This document shows positions 16,605 through 24,307 of a stretch of 64,000 nucleotides of DNA, one piece after another. Under the pieces are notes generated by a model. The model was not told the origin of the DNA. It ran no database searches and saw only the letters and a program-made list of their open reading frames with translations. The stretch is from positions 1 through 64,000 of IMG/VR virus record IMGVR_UViG_3300044701_003175. One strand, written 5' to 3'. How positions within the stretch are numbered: position 1 is the first letter of the stretch; each line of letters opens with the position of its first letter. This DNA is from a virus. The position numbers and the translations under genes were made by a program.

Positions 16605-18404
16605 ATGCCAGTAGTAGTGGAACTTGATGAAACCAAGACCCACATTGTTATTAAAGCCGAATGGCGGTTTAAAGACCTATGCAAGTCCATTCCTGGCTCT
16701 AAGTGGTCAGCCGATGACCAATTATGGAGACTCCCCCTGAGCTGGTCTAGTTGCCTTGCTCTTCGCTCCACATTCCTCCACGACCTTCAAATAGGCCCAG
16801 CTCTAACTGAATGGGCAACGAACGAATTAAACACCCGTATAACGCCTTCTATGACCCTTAGAGAGGCTTTAGAGGCCGATGGGGATGAAGACCTTTTCCC
16901 ACATCAACGAGCGGGTGTGGAGTACCTTGCAACGTCAAAAAGAGCCCTACTAGCCGATGAACCAGGCCTCGGTAAAACTGCTCAGGCTATCCGTGCCCTC
17001 AAAAAGCTTCAAGACAGAGGTGAGGTAGTTTTTCCAGCGCTTATCGTCTGCCCTAACACCTTAAAAAAGAACTGGGCCAGAGAGTTTAAGAGATGGTGGC
17101 CTGAAGTAGAGACTCAGGTAATTAAGGGGTCAGCAGTTCAGCGTAAAAAACAGTTTGATAGTGACGCTGACGTCATAATTATCAATTGGGAAGCTTTAAG
17201 AGGGCACTCAAGGCTTGCTCCATACGGTTCGGTAGCTTTGACTAGATGCTCCGACTGTGGGGGGCATGATGAATCTGTTAGCCAGAACCGCTGCGAAGTC
17301 CATCAGCGTGAGCTAAATGCTATTAATTTTAAGTCCGTTGTTGCTGATGAGATTCACCGCTCAAAAGAGCCAAAGAGTAAACAAACCAGAGCACTATGGG
17401 CCGCCACTGGCGACGCGAATATTAGATTTGCTTTGACTGGTACACCTATTGCAAAAGACGTTGTGGATTTGTGGTCAATTCTTCACTGGCTGTCTCCAAA
17501 AGATTGGCCTAGCAAAACTCGATGGATTGAGCGTATGGTTGACACAATGTTGAATGCTTTTGGTGGAATGCTTGTAATTGGCGTTAAACCACATATGCAA
17601 GCGGAGTTCGACAAATCTGTTCAACCAGTAATGCGCAGAATGTTGAAGTCTGTAGTTCTTCCTTGGCTACCAGAAGTAATTAACGAACGTCGCGACATTG
17701 AAATGTCTCCTAAGCAGAAAAAAGCTTACGAACAAATGCGAGACACAATGATTGCAGAATTAGAAAGTGGTGGAGCTATTGCGGCACCAAGTATTCTCAC
17801 TCAAACATTAAGGTTAGTTCAGTTTGCCAGTTCTTCGGCTGTTCTTGAGACCGACGAACAAACAGGAGAGGTTCGTGTTTATTTGACAGAGCCATCTTGT
17901 AAGGTTGATGCATTGATGGATGACATTAATAATAATGACTTTGGAGATGACTCCGTTGCTGTTTGTGCAGTGTCAAGACAGCTTATTGAACTTCTTAGTG
18001 ATGCCATGACTAAAAAGAATATTCCGCATGGTCTTATTACTGGGGCACAAAATGAGGATGAGCGACAAAAATCAATTGATGATTTCCAATCTGGGAAAAC
18101 AAAATGGATTCTTTTTACAGCGCAAGCGGGAGGTGTGGGTGTCACACTTACTGCTGCTCGTCGATTGATTATGCTTCAGCGCCCATGGTCACTAGTTGAC
18201 CACAAGCAAGCACTAGACCGTGTTCACCGTATTGGGTCAGAGATTCACGACTCAATCATTATTACTGACTATGTAACAGAAGGAACCATCGAAGAACGAG
18301 TTATTGATGTGCTCGAAAAGAAGGCTCAAAACTTTGAAGACATAGTGCAAGATCAAACACAGCTACTCAAACTACTCAAGGACGATAAGGCAGGTTTACT
18401 ATGA
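16605..18404 (+). CDS. SNF2/HepA-type superfamily 2 helicase
   Basis: This 599-aa SF2 helicase or translocase has a short N-terminal domain (1-90) with the W-x-x-x-x-x-x-W-R-L-P pattern seen in HARP/SMARCAL1-like proteins. Walker A is D118-E-P-G-L-G-K-T125. A four-residue Cys/His cluster at ~214-232 (CSDCGGHD ... RCEVH) looks like a small zinc finger. Motif II is D248-E-I-H, followed by motif III TGTPI. The C-terminal RecA domain carries motif VI QALDRVHRIG. Such phage enzymes are thought to remodel forks or recombination intermediates. The stop overlaps the next start (ATGA). Confidence 0.9.
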   Translation: MPVVVELDETKTHIVIKAEWRFKDLCKSIPGSKWSADDQLWRLPLSWSSCLALRSTFLHDLQIGPALTEWATNELNTRITPSMTLREALEADGDEDLFPHQRAGVEYLATSKRALLADEPGLGKTAQAIRALKKLQDRGEVVFPALIVCPNTLKKNWAREFKRWWPEVETQVIKGSAVQRKKQFDSDADVIIINWEALRGHSRLAPYGSVALTRCSDCGGHDESVSQNRCEVHQRELNAINFKSVVADEIHRSKEPKSKQTRALWAATGDANIRFALTGTPIAKDVVDLWSILHWLSPKDWPSKTRWIERMVDTMLNAFGGMLVIGVKPHMQAEFDKSVQPVMRRMLKSVVLPWLPEVINERRDIEMSPKQKKAYEQMRDTMIAELESGGAIAAPSILTQTLRLVQFASSSAVLETDEQTGEVRVYLTEPSCKVDALMDDINNNDFGDDSVAVCAVSRQLIELLSDAMTKKNIPHGLITGAQNEDERQKSIDDFQSGKTKWILFTAQAGGVGVTLTAARRLIMLQRPWSLVDHKQALDRVHRIGSEIHDSIIITDYVTEGTIEERVIDVLEKKAQNFEDIVQDQTQLLKLLKDDKAGLL

Positions 18405-19330
18405 GCGAAGTAGTCAGAATCTCCAACAGCGAGATTCAAACATTCAAAGATTGCCGTCGCAAGTGGTGGCTTACTTACTATCGAAGACTGCAACCAAAAT
18501 ATAGAGATGCAACAGGAGCTCTTGCTTTAGGTACACGTATCCACGCCGCATTAGACGATTACTATGCTAATGGAACCCCGTTACTCCAGTCACACACAAA
18601 TCTTCTAAATGCAGAGAAAGAACTACTTCTTTCAGAATTTAAAGATGTTTCGGAACTTGAAAAAGAAGGAGAGCTCGGGCACATAATGCTTGAGGGATAT
18701 CTTCAATGGGTTGAAGAAAACGGCATTGATGCTGAACTAGAAATGATTTCTACTGAAGAAGTAATTACTGCTCCACTATTTAACGGAGAGGTAGAGCTAA
18801 CAGGAAAACTGGATATGCGTGTACGTCGTAAAGGCGATGGTGTGCGTATGTTTCGCGATTTTAAAACCGTTGGAGGCTCACTAAGTGAGTTTGCCAACTT
18901 AGCTCCAATGAATGAACAGATTTTGACTTACATGCTTTTGGAATCCACCAAAGCAGACGAGTCAGAACGCTCAGATGGCGGCATCTTCACAATGTTGAAG
19001 AAGGTTCGTCGTTCTGCAGCGGCACGTCCGCCGTTCTACGACCAAATCGAAGTACGGCATAACATCTTCACCCTTCGCTCCTTCTGGGACCGTCTGCACG
19101 GCACTATTGCGGACATGATGCGTGTCAGAAAGGCGTTGGATGAAGGTGAAAACCCAGCATTCCATGCGTACCCACGACCAAGTCGTGATTGCAAGTGGAA
19201 ATGCCCATTCTTCACTGTTTGCACCCTTGTTGATGACGGCAGTGCCGCAGAGCAAGCAATCAGTGATAACTTCGTAGTAGCAGATCCATATGCTTACTAT
19301 GGTCAAGAAGAAACTAAAGGAAACGAGTGA
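18401..19330 (+). CDS. Cas4/RecB-like PD-(D/E)XK exonuclease with Fe-S cluster
   Basis: This 309-aa nuclease has H48 in GTRIHAAL, D138 in LTGKLDMRV and D153-F-K155 (FRDFKT), which make up the PD-(D/E)XK active site. One Cys at the N-terminus (C18 in KDCRRKWW) and three at the C-terminus (C264-x3-C268-x5-C274) form the single-Cys plus three-Cys pattern that holds a 4Fe-4S cluster in Cas4, AddB and related phage exonucleases. There is no CRISPR array or other cas gene nearby. It lies between the helicase and a Sak4-like annealing ATPase, so a role in making single strands for phage recombination is likely. Confidence 0.88.
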   Translation: MSEVVRISNSEIQTFKDCRRKWWLTYYRRLQPKYRDATGALALGTRIHAALDDYYANGTPLLQSHTNLLNAEKELLLSEFKDVSELEKEGELGHIMLEGYLQWVEENGIDAELEMISTEEVITAPLFNGEVELTGKLDMRVRRKGDGVRMFRDFKTVGGSLSEFANLAPMNEQILTYMLLESTKADESERSDGGIFTMLKKVRRSAAARPPFYDQIEVRHNIFTLRSFWDRLHGTIADMMRVRKALDEGENPAFHAYPRPSRDCKWKCPFFTVCTLVDDGSAAEQAISDNFVVADPYAYYGQEETKGNE

Positions 19331-19333
19331 CGC

Positions 19334-20122
19334 ATGAGTGAGATACAACGGTCATTGACCGTAATGGTTTACGGAGAATCAAAGGTTGGTAAATCAACTT
19401 TTGCCGTAACCGCACCATACCCAAGACTCATGCTTGACGTTGAAGGCGGACACAGATTCTTACCTATCACCGTCAAGTACTGGGACCCACTAAGAGAGGA
19501 ACCGCCTCTTGCAGATGGAACTTGGGACACAGTTGTAGTGCCAGTGCGGGACTACGACACAGTTATCAAGACTTATCAGTGGTTGCAGTTAGGAAAGCAC
19601 CACTTTAAGAGCTTGATTATCGACTCCATCTCGGAGTTGCAGGTCAAGTGTATGGATAGCATCGCTGGAAATGAGCAGATGAAAATGCAGCAATGGGGCG
19701 AACTACTTCGTCACATGGGCGGCCTTCTACGCGACCTCCGCGACCTAACCATGCATCCAACCAACCCACTCGAGGCTGTTGTGTTAACAGCAATGTCTCG
19801 CGTGACTCAGGATGGGAAACACCGTCCTTATCTACAGGGACAGCTCGCTATTCAAGCACCATATTTCTACGACATTCTTGGTGCTTTGACTATTGAGCAG
19901 TTCCCAAACCCAGACCCGTTGCAACCTCCTTACAAGGTGCGTCGTATGTACGTCGAGCGTACACACGAGTATGAAGCAGGAGAACGTGTTCAGGGGCGTT
20001 TAGGAGCAATCGTTGAGCAAGACAAACTCTCGATTGATGTAATGCTCGACACCATATTCGGACCTAAGCAAGCTGCGCAGGCCGAGAAAACCACCACTAG
20101 CAAGAAAGAAGCAACCGTATGA
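19334..20122 (+). CDS. Sak4-like RecA-fold ATPase (single-strand annealing/recombination)
   Basis: This 262-aa P-loop ATPase has Walker A G14-E-S-K-V-G-K-S21 near the N-terminus, then MLDVEGGHRFL and the Walker B-like strand LIIDSISEL. The arrangement matches the phage AAA/RecA-like family that includes Sak4, single-strand annealing proteins acting with an SSB. Its neighbours, an exonuclease before and an SSB-like protein after with a 4-base overlap, strengthen the call. The C-terminal tail is Lys/Thr/Ala-rich. No RecA L2 or MAW motif can be assigned by eye. Confidence 0.82.
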   Translation: MSEIQRSLTVMVYGESKVGKSTFAVTAPYPRLMLDVEGGHRFLPITVKYWDPLREEPPLADGTWDTVVVPVRDYDTVIKTYQWLQLGKHHFKSLIIDSISELQVKCMDSIAGNEQMKMQQWGELLRHMGGLLRDLRDLTMHPTNPLEAVVLTAMSRVTQDGKHRPYLQGQLAIQAPYFYDILGALTIEQFPNPDPLQPPYKVRRMYVERTHEYEAGERVQGRLGAIVEQDKLSIDVMLDTIFGPKQAAQAEKTTTSKKEATV

Positions 20123-20646
20123 GTACCCTTAATTGGTCAGACCTCATCAAGAATGCTGGAGAATCAGCATCTTATGAACCACTACCAGACGGCGACTATG
20201 ACCTAGTTGTCGTTGAAGCCGTAGCAAAAGTCGCACAGTCTGGAAAGACTATGTTTAGCCTGAAGTCTCAGGTTGAATCTGGTGCTTTCGCTAAGCGTCT
20301 AGTTTGGGATAACCTAACCGTATCCCCAGACAACTCCACCGCTCTAGGAATCTTTTTCCGCAAGATGGGAGCTCTTGGTTTGACTCGAGAGTTCTTTGAC
20401 CGTCAACCAGTGCCAACTAATGCACAGATTGAAGCAGCCCTTGCGGGTCGAAAGTTTCGTGCTCAGATTGGTCAAAAGACCTATCAGGGCCAAAAGCGTA
20501 ATGAAATTAAAAACTACTACCCTGCAACAACTGCATCAGCAGCCCCAGCAGCGGCAGCAGTCCCACCAGTTGCTGCAGCACCTTCTCCAGCACCTGCCCC
20601 AGCCCCAGCACCTGCCCCTGCGGCAGCACCTGCGGCACCGTTCTAA
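20119..20646 (+). CDS. DUF669-like single-stranded DNA-binding protein
   Basis: In this 175-aa protein residues 1-130 show the DUF669-type pattern (Y-E-P-L-P-D-G-D-Y-D-L-V-V ... GRKFRAQIGQKTYQGQKRNEI), which phages use as an SSB and which is commonly next to Sak4 or Erf recombinases. Residues ~132-175 are a flexible Ala/Pro tail ending in Pro-Phe. Bacterial SSBs also end in Pro-Phe, the hook for partner proteins, but here the usual acidic residues before it are absent. This is the last gene before a strong terminator. Confidence 0.72.
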   Translation: MSTLNWSDLIKNAGESASYEPLPDGDYDLVVVEAVAKVAQSGKTMFSLKSQVESGAFAKRLVWDNLTVSPDNSTALGIFFRKMGALGLTREFFDRQPVPTNAQIEAALAGRKFRAQIGQKTYQGQKRNEIKNYYPATTASAAPAAAAVPPVAAAPSPAPAPAPAPAPAAAPAAPF

Positions 20647-20662
20647 GGTGATAGAGGTAGGG

Positions 20663-20694
20663 AGCCACCCAACGATTATTGTTGGGTGGCTTTC
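20663..20694 (+). terminator. Strong intrinsic terminator closing the replication operon
   Basis: AGCCACCCAAC (20663-20673) and GTTGGGTGGCT (20681-20691) form a perfect 11-bp stem with a 7-base loop, followed by TTCT. It starts 17 bases after the SSB-like stop and separates the replication operon from the next gene. Confidence 0.88.
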
Positions 20695-20720
20695 TACTAA
20701 TTCTACGGATAAGAGGAATC

Positions 20721-21734
20721 ATGAAAGTTTTAGTTACTGGTTCAACGGCTCAGCAGGCGTCTCGAATTCATGTTGAAAGAACTCCAACTTTTTCTAATCT
20801 TTTAGTTAGAAGTTTTCAAGATGCAGGTGTGGAAGCTAAGCTGGCTAGTCCTAGATTAGATTGGGATGAAAAGTTTTTATCTGGTTTTGATTTAGTAGTT
20901 GTGGGCATAGCACCCACTACCAGCATCTCAGCCAATAAAATCTATCCTGCATTAATAACTGCAGAAAAAGCTAGAAACATAGGCAATCTTGCACTTCTTA
21001 TTGACGCTCCAGAGAGTTTTAAAATTCCTCCCTCGTTTAGAGCTTGGCAAGATATGAATAAAACTTTAAAAAGTTTTTATGACAGAAGGAAAAATTATTC
21101 TGAAGTTGTCGAAGATGAGGACCTTCAAGCTCAGCTTAAAAGTTTTATTTCATATCTGTGTGAAGACCCATGGCCTACGACTTTCTTTCCAGCGTTCCCA
21201 TGGTCTACAAAAGATTATATGATAAAAAATATCTCCAACCTTGATTCTAATTCTCTGGTTGGGGTAAGCGTTGATATGTACATACTTCTTCAGCCTCCAA
21301 AAGTTAAAAACTTTTATACCAATGATGAGTACTGGACTTGTGACTCTATGAACCCTTTTGGCAAAGAGCAGCAAAAACTTCTCACCAAGCAAGTATTACC
21401 AACAAAATCTAGTATTTGGGAGTCTGAAAACGAGACTCTTATAAGGATTAGAGAGTCTATAGGCACGCTTGTAGCCACGTATAGAGGGGGAGAGTCTTGG
21501 TGGTCTCCAGCTCTTGCTCAGTCTCTTTCTCAAGGGGTTCCTGTAGTTCACGATTGGCGTGCCTCTAGACACCTAGGCAGTGAGTGGACTCATCTGGCTA
21601 GCGCTGTAGAAACTATGTCTTTATATGAAAGAGAAGATCTTGCTTATAGCCAAAAACAATCATACCTAACCAGTCTTCCTAGCCAAGAGGAGACTGGAGA
21701 AACCCTACTTAAAACTATTAAACAACTGGTTTAA
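20721..21734 (+). CDS. Putative GT-B-like glycosyltransferase
   Basis: I choose the ATG at 20721, after AAGAGGA, over an in-frame start 42 bases upstream inside the terminator hairpin; the product is 337 aa. The N-terminus is a Rossmann-like strand (MKVLVTGS), and the C-terminal third contains YRGGESWWSPALAQSLSQGV, then PVVHDW. That resembles the donor-sugar site of GT-B enzymes, where S-P-A-L-x-E/Q-x-L-x-x-G-x-P-V-V is typical. A second Rossmann half would lie in the middle (~150-250). It is isolated by terminator and gap from both neighbours. Possible targets are phage DNA or virion proteins. The enzyme class is an inference from one motif. Confidence 0.45.
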   Translation: MKVLVTGSTAQQASRIHVERTPTFSNLLVRSFQDAGVEAKLASPRLDWDEKFLSGFDLVVVGIAPTTSISANKIYPALITAEKARNIGNLALLIDAPESFKIPPSFRAWQDMNKTLKSFYDRRKNYSEVVEDEDLQAQLKSFISYLCEDPWPTTFFPAFPWSTKDYMIKNISNLDSNSLVGVSVDMYILLQPPKVKNFYTNDEYWTCDSMNPFGKEQQKLLTKQVLPTKSSIWESENETLIRIRESIGTLVATYRGGESWWSPALAQSLSQGVPVVHDWRASRHLGSEWTHLASAVETMSLYEREDLAYSQKQSYLTSLPSQEETGETLLKTIKQLV

Positions 21735-21789
21735 ATGCTTTACTAAAAGACTAAAAACTAATAAACTACAAACTAGAAGGGAGGGCCTC

Positions 21790-22212
21790 ATGGGAAACCT
21801 AGATATGAACTGGGTCAAGTCTCAGCTGCAGGCTGCTAAAGTCAGAAAACCAGTAGGTGACGCTACTATGAAACTGATTGAACTAATTGATTCTCTAGAT
21901 TTAACTCCAGAATTTCGAGACAAGTCGGTAGATATGTTTGCTGCACTTGCCAAAGGACACGTTGTAGTTAAAGAGAAAAAAGATGAATCTTGGGTACCAG
22001 TTCAAGCAGGATTTATTAAAGTCGCTGACACTGTAAGAGTTCGAGCAGATGCATTTAACGGAGAGTTGGGAACTCTACACAACGGAAGACGTGGTGTAGT
22101 AGTTGGTGTTAGATATGGCGATGTCATTATCAAAAGCACCGACGATAAAAAACCAATTCTTGACGGAGCTCACTATCCACCATCAAAACTTGAAAAGCTG
22201 GTAGTTAAGTGA
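21790..22212 (+). CDS. Small protein with KOW/SH3-like C-terminus, unknown function
   Basis: This 140-aa protein has a very strong ribosome binding site (AGAAGGGAGGG). The N-terminal half is helical (WVKSQLQAAKVRKPVGDATMKLI). The C-terminal half (VADTVRVRADAFNGELGTLHNGRRGVVVGVRYGDVII) reads like a small SH3-type beta barrel related to KOW domains, which can bind nucleic acid or RNA polymerase factors. It heads an operon of seven small genes, six of them separated by 2 bases or fewer or overlapping. The function is unknown. Confidence 0.55.
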   Translation: MGNLDMNWVKSQLQAAKVRKPVGDATMKLIELIDSLDLTPEFRDKSVDMFAALAKGHVVVKEKKDESWVPVQAGFIKVADTVRVRADAFNGELGTLHNGRRGVVVGVRYGDVIIKSTDDKKPILDGAHYPPSKLEKLVVK

Positions 22213-22460
22213 AAAGTATTACCTTGAATTTAAATGTTCAAGGAGATAGCTACGAAGAGCTTCGAGAAAAAGCAGACATAGCAATTTCTAAATTTTTAGG
22301 GACTGATGATGAAGAGGACGATTTTTTTGATGAAGACTCTATTCCAGAATCCTTTAAAACATTTAACTACGAACTTGTAGTTACTCAAAATAATGACCTT
22401 TCCGCCGAGTATCAGTACTCAGCCCAAGTGATTGCAAAGGTAAAAGATGGTAGAGAATAA
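22209..22460 (+). CDS. Small acidic protein, unknown function
   Basis: This 83-aa protein begins with a GTG overlapping the previous stop. An N-terminal beta strand and helix (SITLNLNVQGDSYEELREKADIAI are residues 3-26) are followed by a run of Asp/Glu/Phe (DDEEDDFFDED), then more beta strands. Such negatively charged small phage proteins can mimic DNA or bind host factors, but no family is recognised. Confidence 0.5.
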   Translation: MKSITLNLNVQGDSYEELREKADIAISKFLGTDDEEDDFFDEDSIPESFKTFNYELVVTQNNDLSAEYQYSAQVIAKVKDGRE

Positions 22461-22761
22461 TGAAGTAAACCCACCTCGCATTGAAGCTCTTCGAGAAGCT
22501 GCTCGGATTATTTCAACAGAACGAAATATGAATTATGGAGACCCTGAAGATAACTTTGACAGAACAAGAAAAATTTGGTCTGTAATTCTTGGAATCGATA
22601 TCTCTAACGAAGATGTAGCCATGATGATGGTGGGGTTAAAAATGGCTCGCTATGCTAACAAAGGCGACTTCCAACCTGATACTTGGATTGACATCGCTGG
22701 TTATGCTGGCTGTGGATATGAAGTGGGGTTGAAAGAAGAGCAAGCCAAGAAAGGTAACTAG
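22447..22761 (+). CDS. DUF6378-like phage protein
   Basis: This 104-aa protein has the conserved string E-R-N-x-N-Y-G-D-P-E-D-N-F at residues ~25-37 and ISNEDVAMMMVGLKMARYA, then DTWIDIAGYAGCGYE. I recognise this as the widespread phage family described as DUF6378, found in many actinophages and other tailed phages. The helical bundle with Glu, Asp and Asn in repeated helices resembles MazG-type nucleotide pyrophosphohydrolases, but this is not established. It overlaps the preceding gene by 14 bases. Confidence 0.65.
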   Translation: MVENNEVNPPRIEALREAARIISTERNMNYGDPEDNFDRTRKIWSVILGIDISNEDVAMMMVGLKMARYANKGDFQPDTWIDIAGYAGCGYEVGLKEEQAKKGN

Positions 22762-22763
22762 CG

Positions 22764-23048
22764 ATGCAAGAAATTCGTCCTCCTTGGCAATATGAAGACC
22801 CCCTCTGCGCTCAAGTTGGGGGTAATTTATTTTTTGCAGAAGACCGAGATGAACCAGCAATAGCTGGAATGTCTGAAGTAAATTATGAAGGCGCTAAAAA
22901 AGTTTGCAAACAGTGTGACCACCTTGTCGAGTGTGCTCTGTGGGGGCTAACTAATGAAGAGTTTGGATTATGGGGCGGATTAAGTCCTGCAGACAGAAAA
23001 CATATAAAGAGCAAACGTAAGCCATTCCCCTACAAAAAGACAGCGTAG
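22764..23048 (+). CDS. WhiB-like transcription regulator
   Basis: This 94-aa protein has four Cys in the WhiB order: C15, C48-x2-C51-x5-C57, with the G-L-W-G-G turn at 68-72 and a basic C-terminus (KSKRKPFPYKK). In Wbl proteins the four Cys hold a 4Fe-4S cluster that binds the region-4 domain of the main sigma factor, and the basic tail contacts DNA. Phage Wbl proteins (for example TM4 WhiB) can shut off host whiB genes and block superinfection. It is strong evidence for an actinobacterial host. Confidence 0.9.
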   Translation: MQEIRPPWQYEDPLCAQVGGNLFFAEDRDEPAIAGMSEVNYEGAKKVCKQCDHLVECALWGLTNEEFGLWGGLSPADRKHIKSKRKPFPYKKTA

Positions 23049-23049
23049 A

Positions 23050-23364
23050 ATGTTATATATGAGTGCTAAACCAGTTGTGTCTCCTCAACCTGTCTGTGAA
23101 CAGTGTTGGCTAAAAGAGCACGCTCGGTGGGAGCCTCACAGTATGGATGACAACGGGAATATTAAAATGCAACTTGCTGGGATAGATGTCCCCCAGAAGA
23201 TAAACACTGGTTCTGTGGAAAGTTGCTATGTTTGCGGAAAGATAACTGTAGCTGGAATATTTGACATTCAAGAACAAAAAATAATTTTTACCACAGAGGA
23301 TGGGACTTCTGGGTCAGAAGATGATGAAGTAAGTGACTATTATGGGGAAGAAACCAACGAATGA
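23050..23364 (+). CDS. Small Cys4 zinc-binding protein, unknown function
   Basis: This 104-aa protein has two Cys pairs, C-E-Q-C near residue 16 and C-Y-V-C near residue 59, likely holding a zinc ion as in zinc ribbons. The sequence CEQCWLKEHARWEPH is a pattern I associate with small uncharacterised actinophage proteins. The C-terminus is very acidic. There are two possible starts (ATG at 23050 and 23059). It overlaps the next gene by four bases. Confidence 0.6.
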   Translation: MLYMSAKPVVSPQPVCEQCWLKEHARWEPHSMDDNGNIKMQLAGIDVPQKINTGSVESCYVCGKITVAGIFDIQEQKIIFTTEDGTSGSEDDEVSDYYGEETNE

Positions 23365-23699
23365 AAGACAAACGCGTTGGAGAGTCTCTTTGGATCCATT
23401 GGGATGGCGAAGGCTACATACAGCAAACAGCTTATAGTGATTTAATTTATTATACAGTTGGTCATGTTGACATCGACAATGAGATTGTTAGACGTGCTTT
23501 AGCATCAACACTACAAAGAGATGGTGTAGCAGACTCTCTGTCTGACGGGTTTAATATGATAACCGAGGCTCATCTGGAAGCTGGCTGGGCAGGTATTATA
23601 GAAGGTGAAACTAATTATACTTTTTGCGACGAAGTTGGTGAAACAGAGTACGGGGAGTATGTTCAAGAAGTTTTAGAATTTACTTGGATAGAATTTTAA
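23361..23699 (+). CDS. Unknown acidic protein
   Basis: This 112-aa protein starts at an ATGA overlap. It is Trp/Tyr-rich and acidic (ESLWIHWDGEGYIQQTAYSDLIYYTVGH). A mixed alpha/beta composition is visible, but no motif or family is recognised. It is the last gene before a 62-base AT-rich gap. Confidence 0.5.
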   Translation: MKDKRVGESLWIHWDGEGYIQQTAYSDLIYYTVGHVDIDNEIVRRALASTLQRDGVADSLSDGFNMITEAHLEAGWAGIIEGETNYTFCDEVGETEYGEYVQEVLEFTWIEF

Positions 23700-23726
23700 T
23701 TATTTAGTTTTATAGTGTGTTAGTTC

Positions 23727-23761
23727 TTGGTTTATAGCCAAATAGTTGTATAGTTTATAGT
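23727..23761 (+). promoter_or_regulatory. Possible promoter giving a leaderless GTG-start transcript
   Basis: TTGGTT (23727-23732) and TATAGT (23749-23754) are 16 bases apart. The expected transcription start, about 7 bases after the -10, falls on the GTG start codon at 23762. No Shine-Dalgarno sequence precedes that GTG. The motif TAGTTTATAGTGTGT also occurs in near-identical form at 23706-23720. Leaderless mRNAs are common in Actinobacteria. This is inference from spacing only. Confidence 0.4.
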
Positions 23762-24307
23762 GTGTGGAAACCAGCTAACAATTTAGAGTGGCAATCAGAA
23801 GCCCTATGCGCAGACCCAGATAACAAGCACTATAGAGATTGGTTTTTTTCAAAAGACCCAAAAGAAAAATATAACGCAAAAAATCTTTGTTTTGAGTGCC
23901 CAGTCAGATCTCAATGCCTTCAATGGGCACTTGAGCATCGTCAAATTTGGGGAACTTGGGGAGGAAAGGACGAGGGAGAAATTCGTCGTGCTCTGTCTGT
24001 TTCATATAAAGGTGAAGAAATAAAAAGAAGGAGATACCCGCACTGTCCTTTTTGCTCAGCTAGACCTTCAAAACTTGAAACAAGCTCTCAAGAAATTCCT
24101 GGTGGTGGTCGGTGGACTGTCGCCAAGATAGTTACATGTACGATGTGTGGCTTTTCTTGGCGCAGTCGGACCAGCGTAAATGCTATTGAAGCATATAAAA
24201 CTGACAGAATCGAAAAATCTGAAAAACGTGCAAAAATTAGAGAGAAAAAAGCAAGACAGCTTGAAAGAAAAAAACAAGCAAAACTTTTAAAGAAAACCTC
24301 TAAATAA
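23762..24307 (+). CDS. WhiB-like domain fused to a zinc ribbon and basic tail
   Basis: In this 181-aa protein residues 1-70 have the WhiB pattern C16, C43-x2-C46-x5-C52 and G-T-W-G-G (64-68). Residues 92-135 add a second metal site, C95-x2-C98 ... C126-x2-C129, of zinc-ribbon type. Residues 136-181 are a highly charged Lys/Arg/Glu helix. Stand-alone Wbl proteins are ~80-140 aa, so the zinc ribbon is an unusual extension that may add DNA or RNA polymerase contacts. The gene is transcribed apart from the first WhiB gene and converges with the halogenase (8-base overlap of the two ends). Confidence 0.8.
   Translation: MWKPANNLEWQSEALCADPDNKHYRDWFFSKDPKEKYNAKNLCFECPVRSQCLQWALEHRQIWGTWGGKDEGEIRRALSVSYKGEEIKRRRYPHCPFCSARPSKLETSSQEIPGGGRWTVAKIVTCTMCGFSWRSRTSVNAIEAYKTDRIEKSEKRAKIREKKARQLERKKQAKLLKKTSK

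Noticed and set aside
18401-19330. Cas4-like gene as a sign of a CRISPR-Cas system
   Set aside because: No cas1, cas2 or array nearby; it sits within a phage recombination operon, where such nucleases are common.
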